DNA of 64,000 nucleotides, taken from Symbiodinium natans (Eukaryota > Sar > Dinophyceae > Suessiales > Symbiodiniaceae). Position numbers and translations under genes: made by a program. Below are positions 63,890 to 64,000 of this stretch, piece after piece. Below the pieces are notes generated by a model. That model saw only the letters and a list, made by a program, of their open reading frames with translations, did not search any database and had not been told where the DNA came from. Each line of letters begins with the position of its first letter. The first letter of the stretch is position 1. The stretch is taken from NCBI GenBank assembly GCA_905221605.1, contig CAJNDS010000646.1, positions 77,001-141,000 on the forward strand, read 5' to 3'.

Positions 63890-64000
63890 CTTCACGCCCT
63901 GTCTGTGTCAGACTTTTCTGGAAAGCATTTGAATCATTTGAACAGGGAGGCACAGGAGACTGACAAGCCGATTCAAGCCTCCGAAGCAATGTTGCCAGCT

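Overview
The window looks like nuclear DNA of a dinoflagellate, most likely a Symbiodiniaceae/Suessiales-type species. Four signs support this. (1) Genes are split into many short exons whose introns mostly begin with GC or GA instead of GT and nearly all end AG before an exon-initial G. (2) TTTAGGG-type telomere-like arrays are scattered through introns and spacers. (3) Every gene I could resolve lies on the minus strand, as in dinoflagellate one-way gene arrays. (4) Gene starts are preceded by pyrimidine/AT tract plus AG sites that suit spliced-leader trans-splicing. Most genes are therefore invisible as long open frames; I rebuilt them exon by exon from conserved motifs and phase-compatible splice sites, so exon borders are predictions.

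Layout. 1-6.3 kb (plus strand): the 3' two thirds of a Ty1/copia-like LTR retrotransposon, with integrase, an embedded 2-oxoglutarate/Fe(II)-oxygenase-like segment, reverse transcriptase, RNase H and a C-terminal membrane-anchored extension, spread over three reading frames. 6.3-9.4 kb: purine- and pyrimidine-rich low complexity. 9.4-10.6 kb (minus): a secreted galaxin-like di-cysteine repeat protein in two exons. 13.8-17.1 kb (minus): a cytosolic zinc carboxypeptidase (CCP/AGBL, tubulin-processing type). 19-26 kb: fragments of unidentified minus-strand genes. 26.4-34.8 kb (minus): a complete 34-exon EFHC/RIB72-type axonemal protein with three DM10 domains and EF-hands, predicted 727 residues. 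37.3-39.0 kb (minus): a sirtuin of bacterial type in nine exons, all eight resolved introns in phase 0. 43.9-44.2 kb: a short secreted protein. 47.5-47.8 kb: a cysteine-rich, glycine-rich membrane-type exon. 48.7-50.8 kb (minus): a NUDT22-type Nudix protein. 52-64 kb: telomere-like arrays, minisatellites and unidentified minus-strand exons.

How the genes relate: the EFHC/RIB72 protein (a doublet-microtubule inner protein in other organisms) and the CCP carboxypeptidase (removal of tubulin glutamates) are next to each other among the recognised genes and share a flagellar/microtubule theme. The sirtuin and the Nudix protein are nucleotide-cofactor enzymes. No CRISPR array, bacterial operon, rRNA or convincing tRNA was seen.
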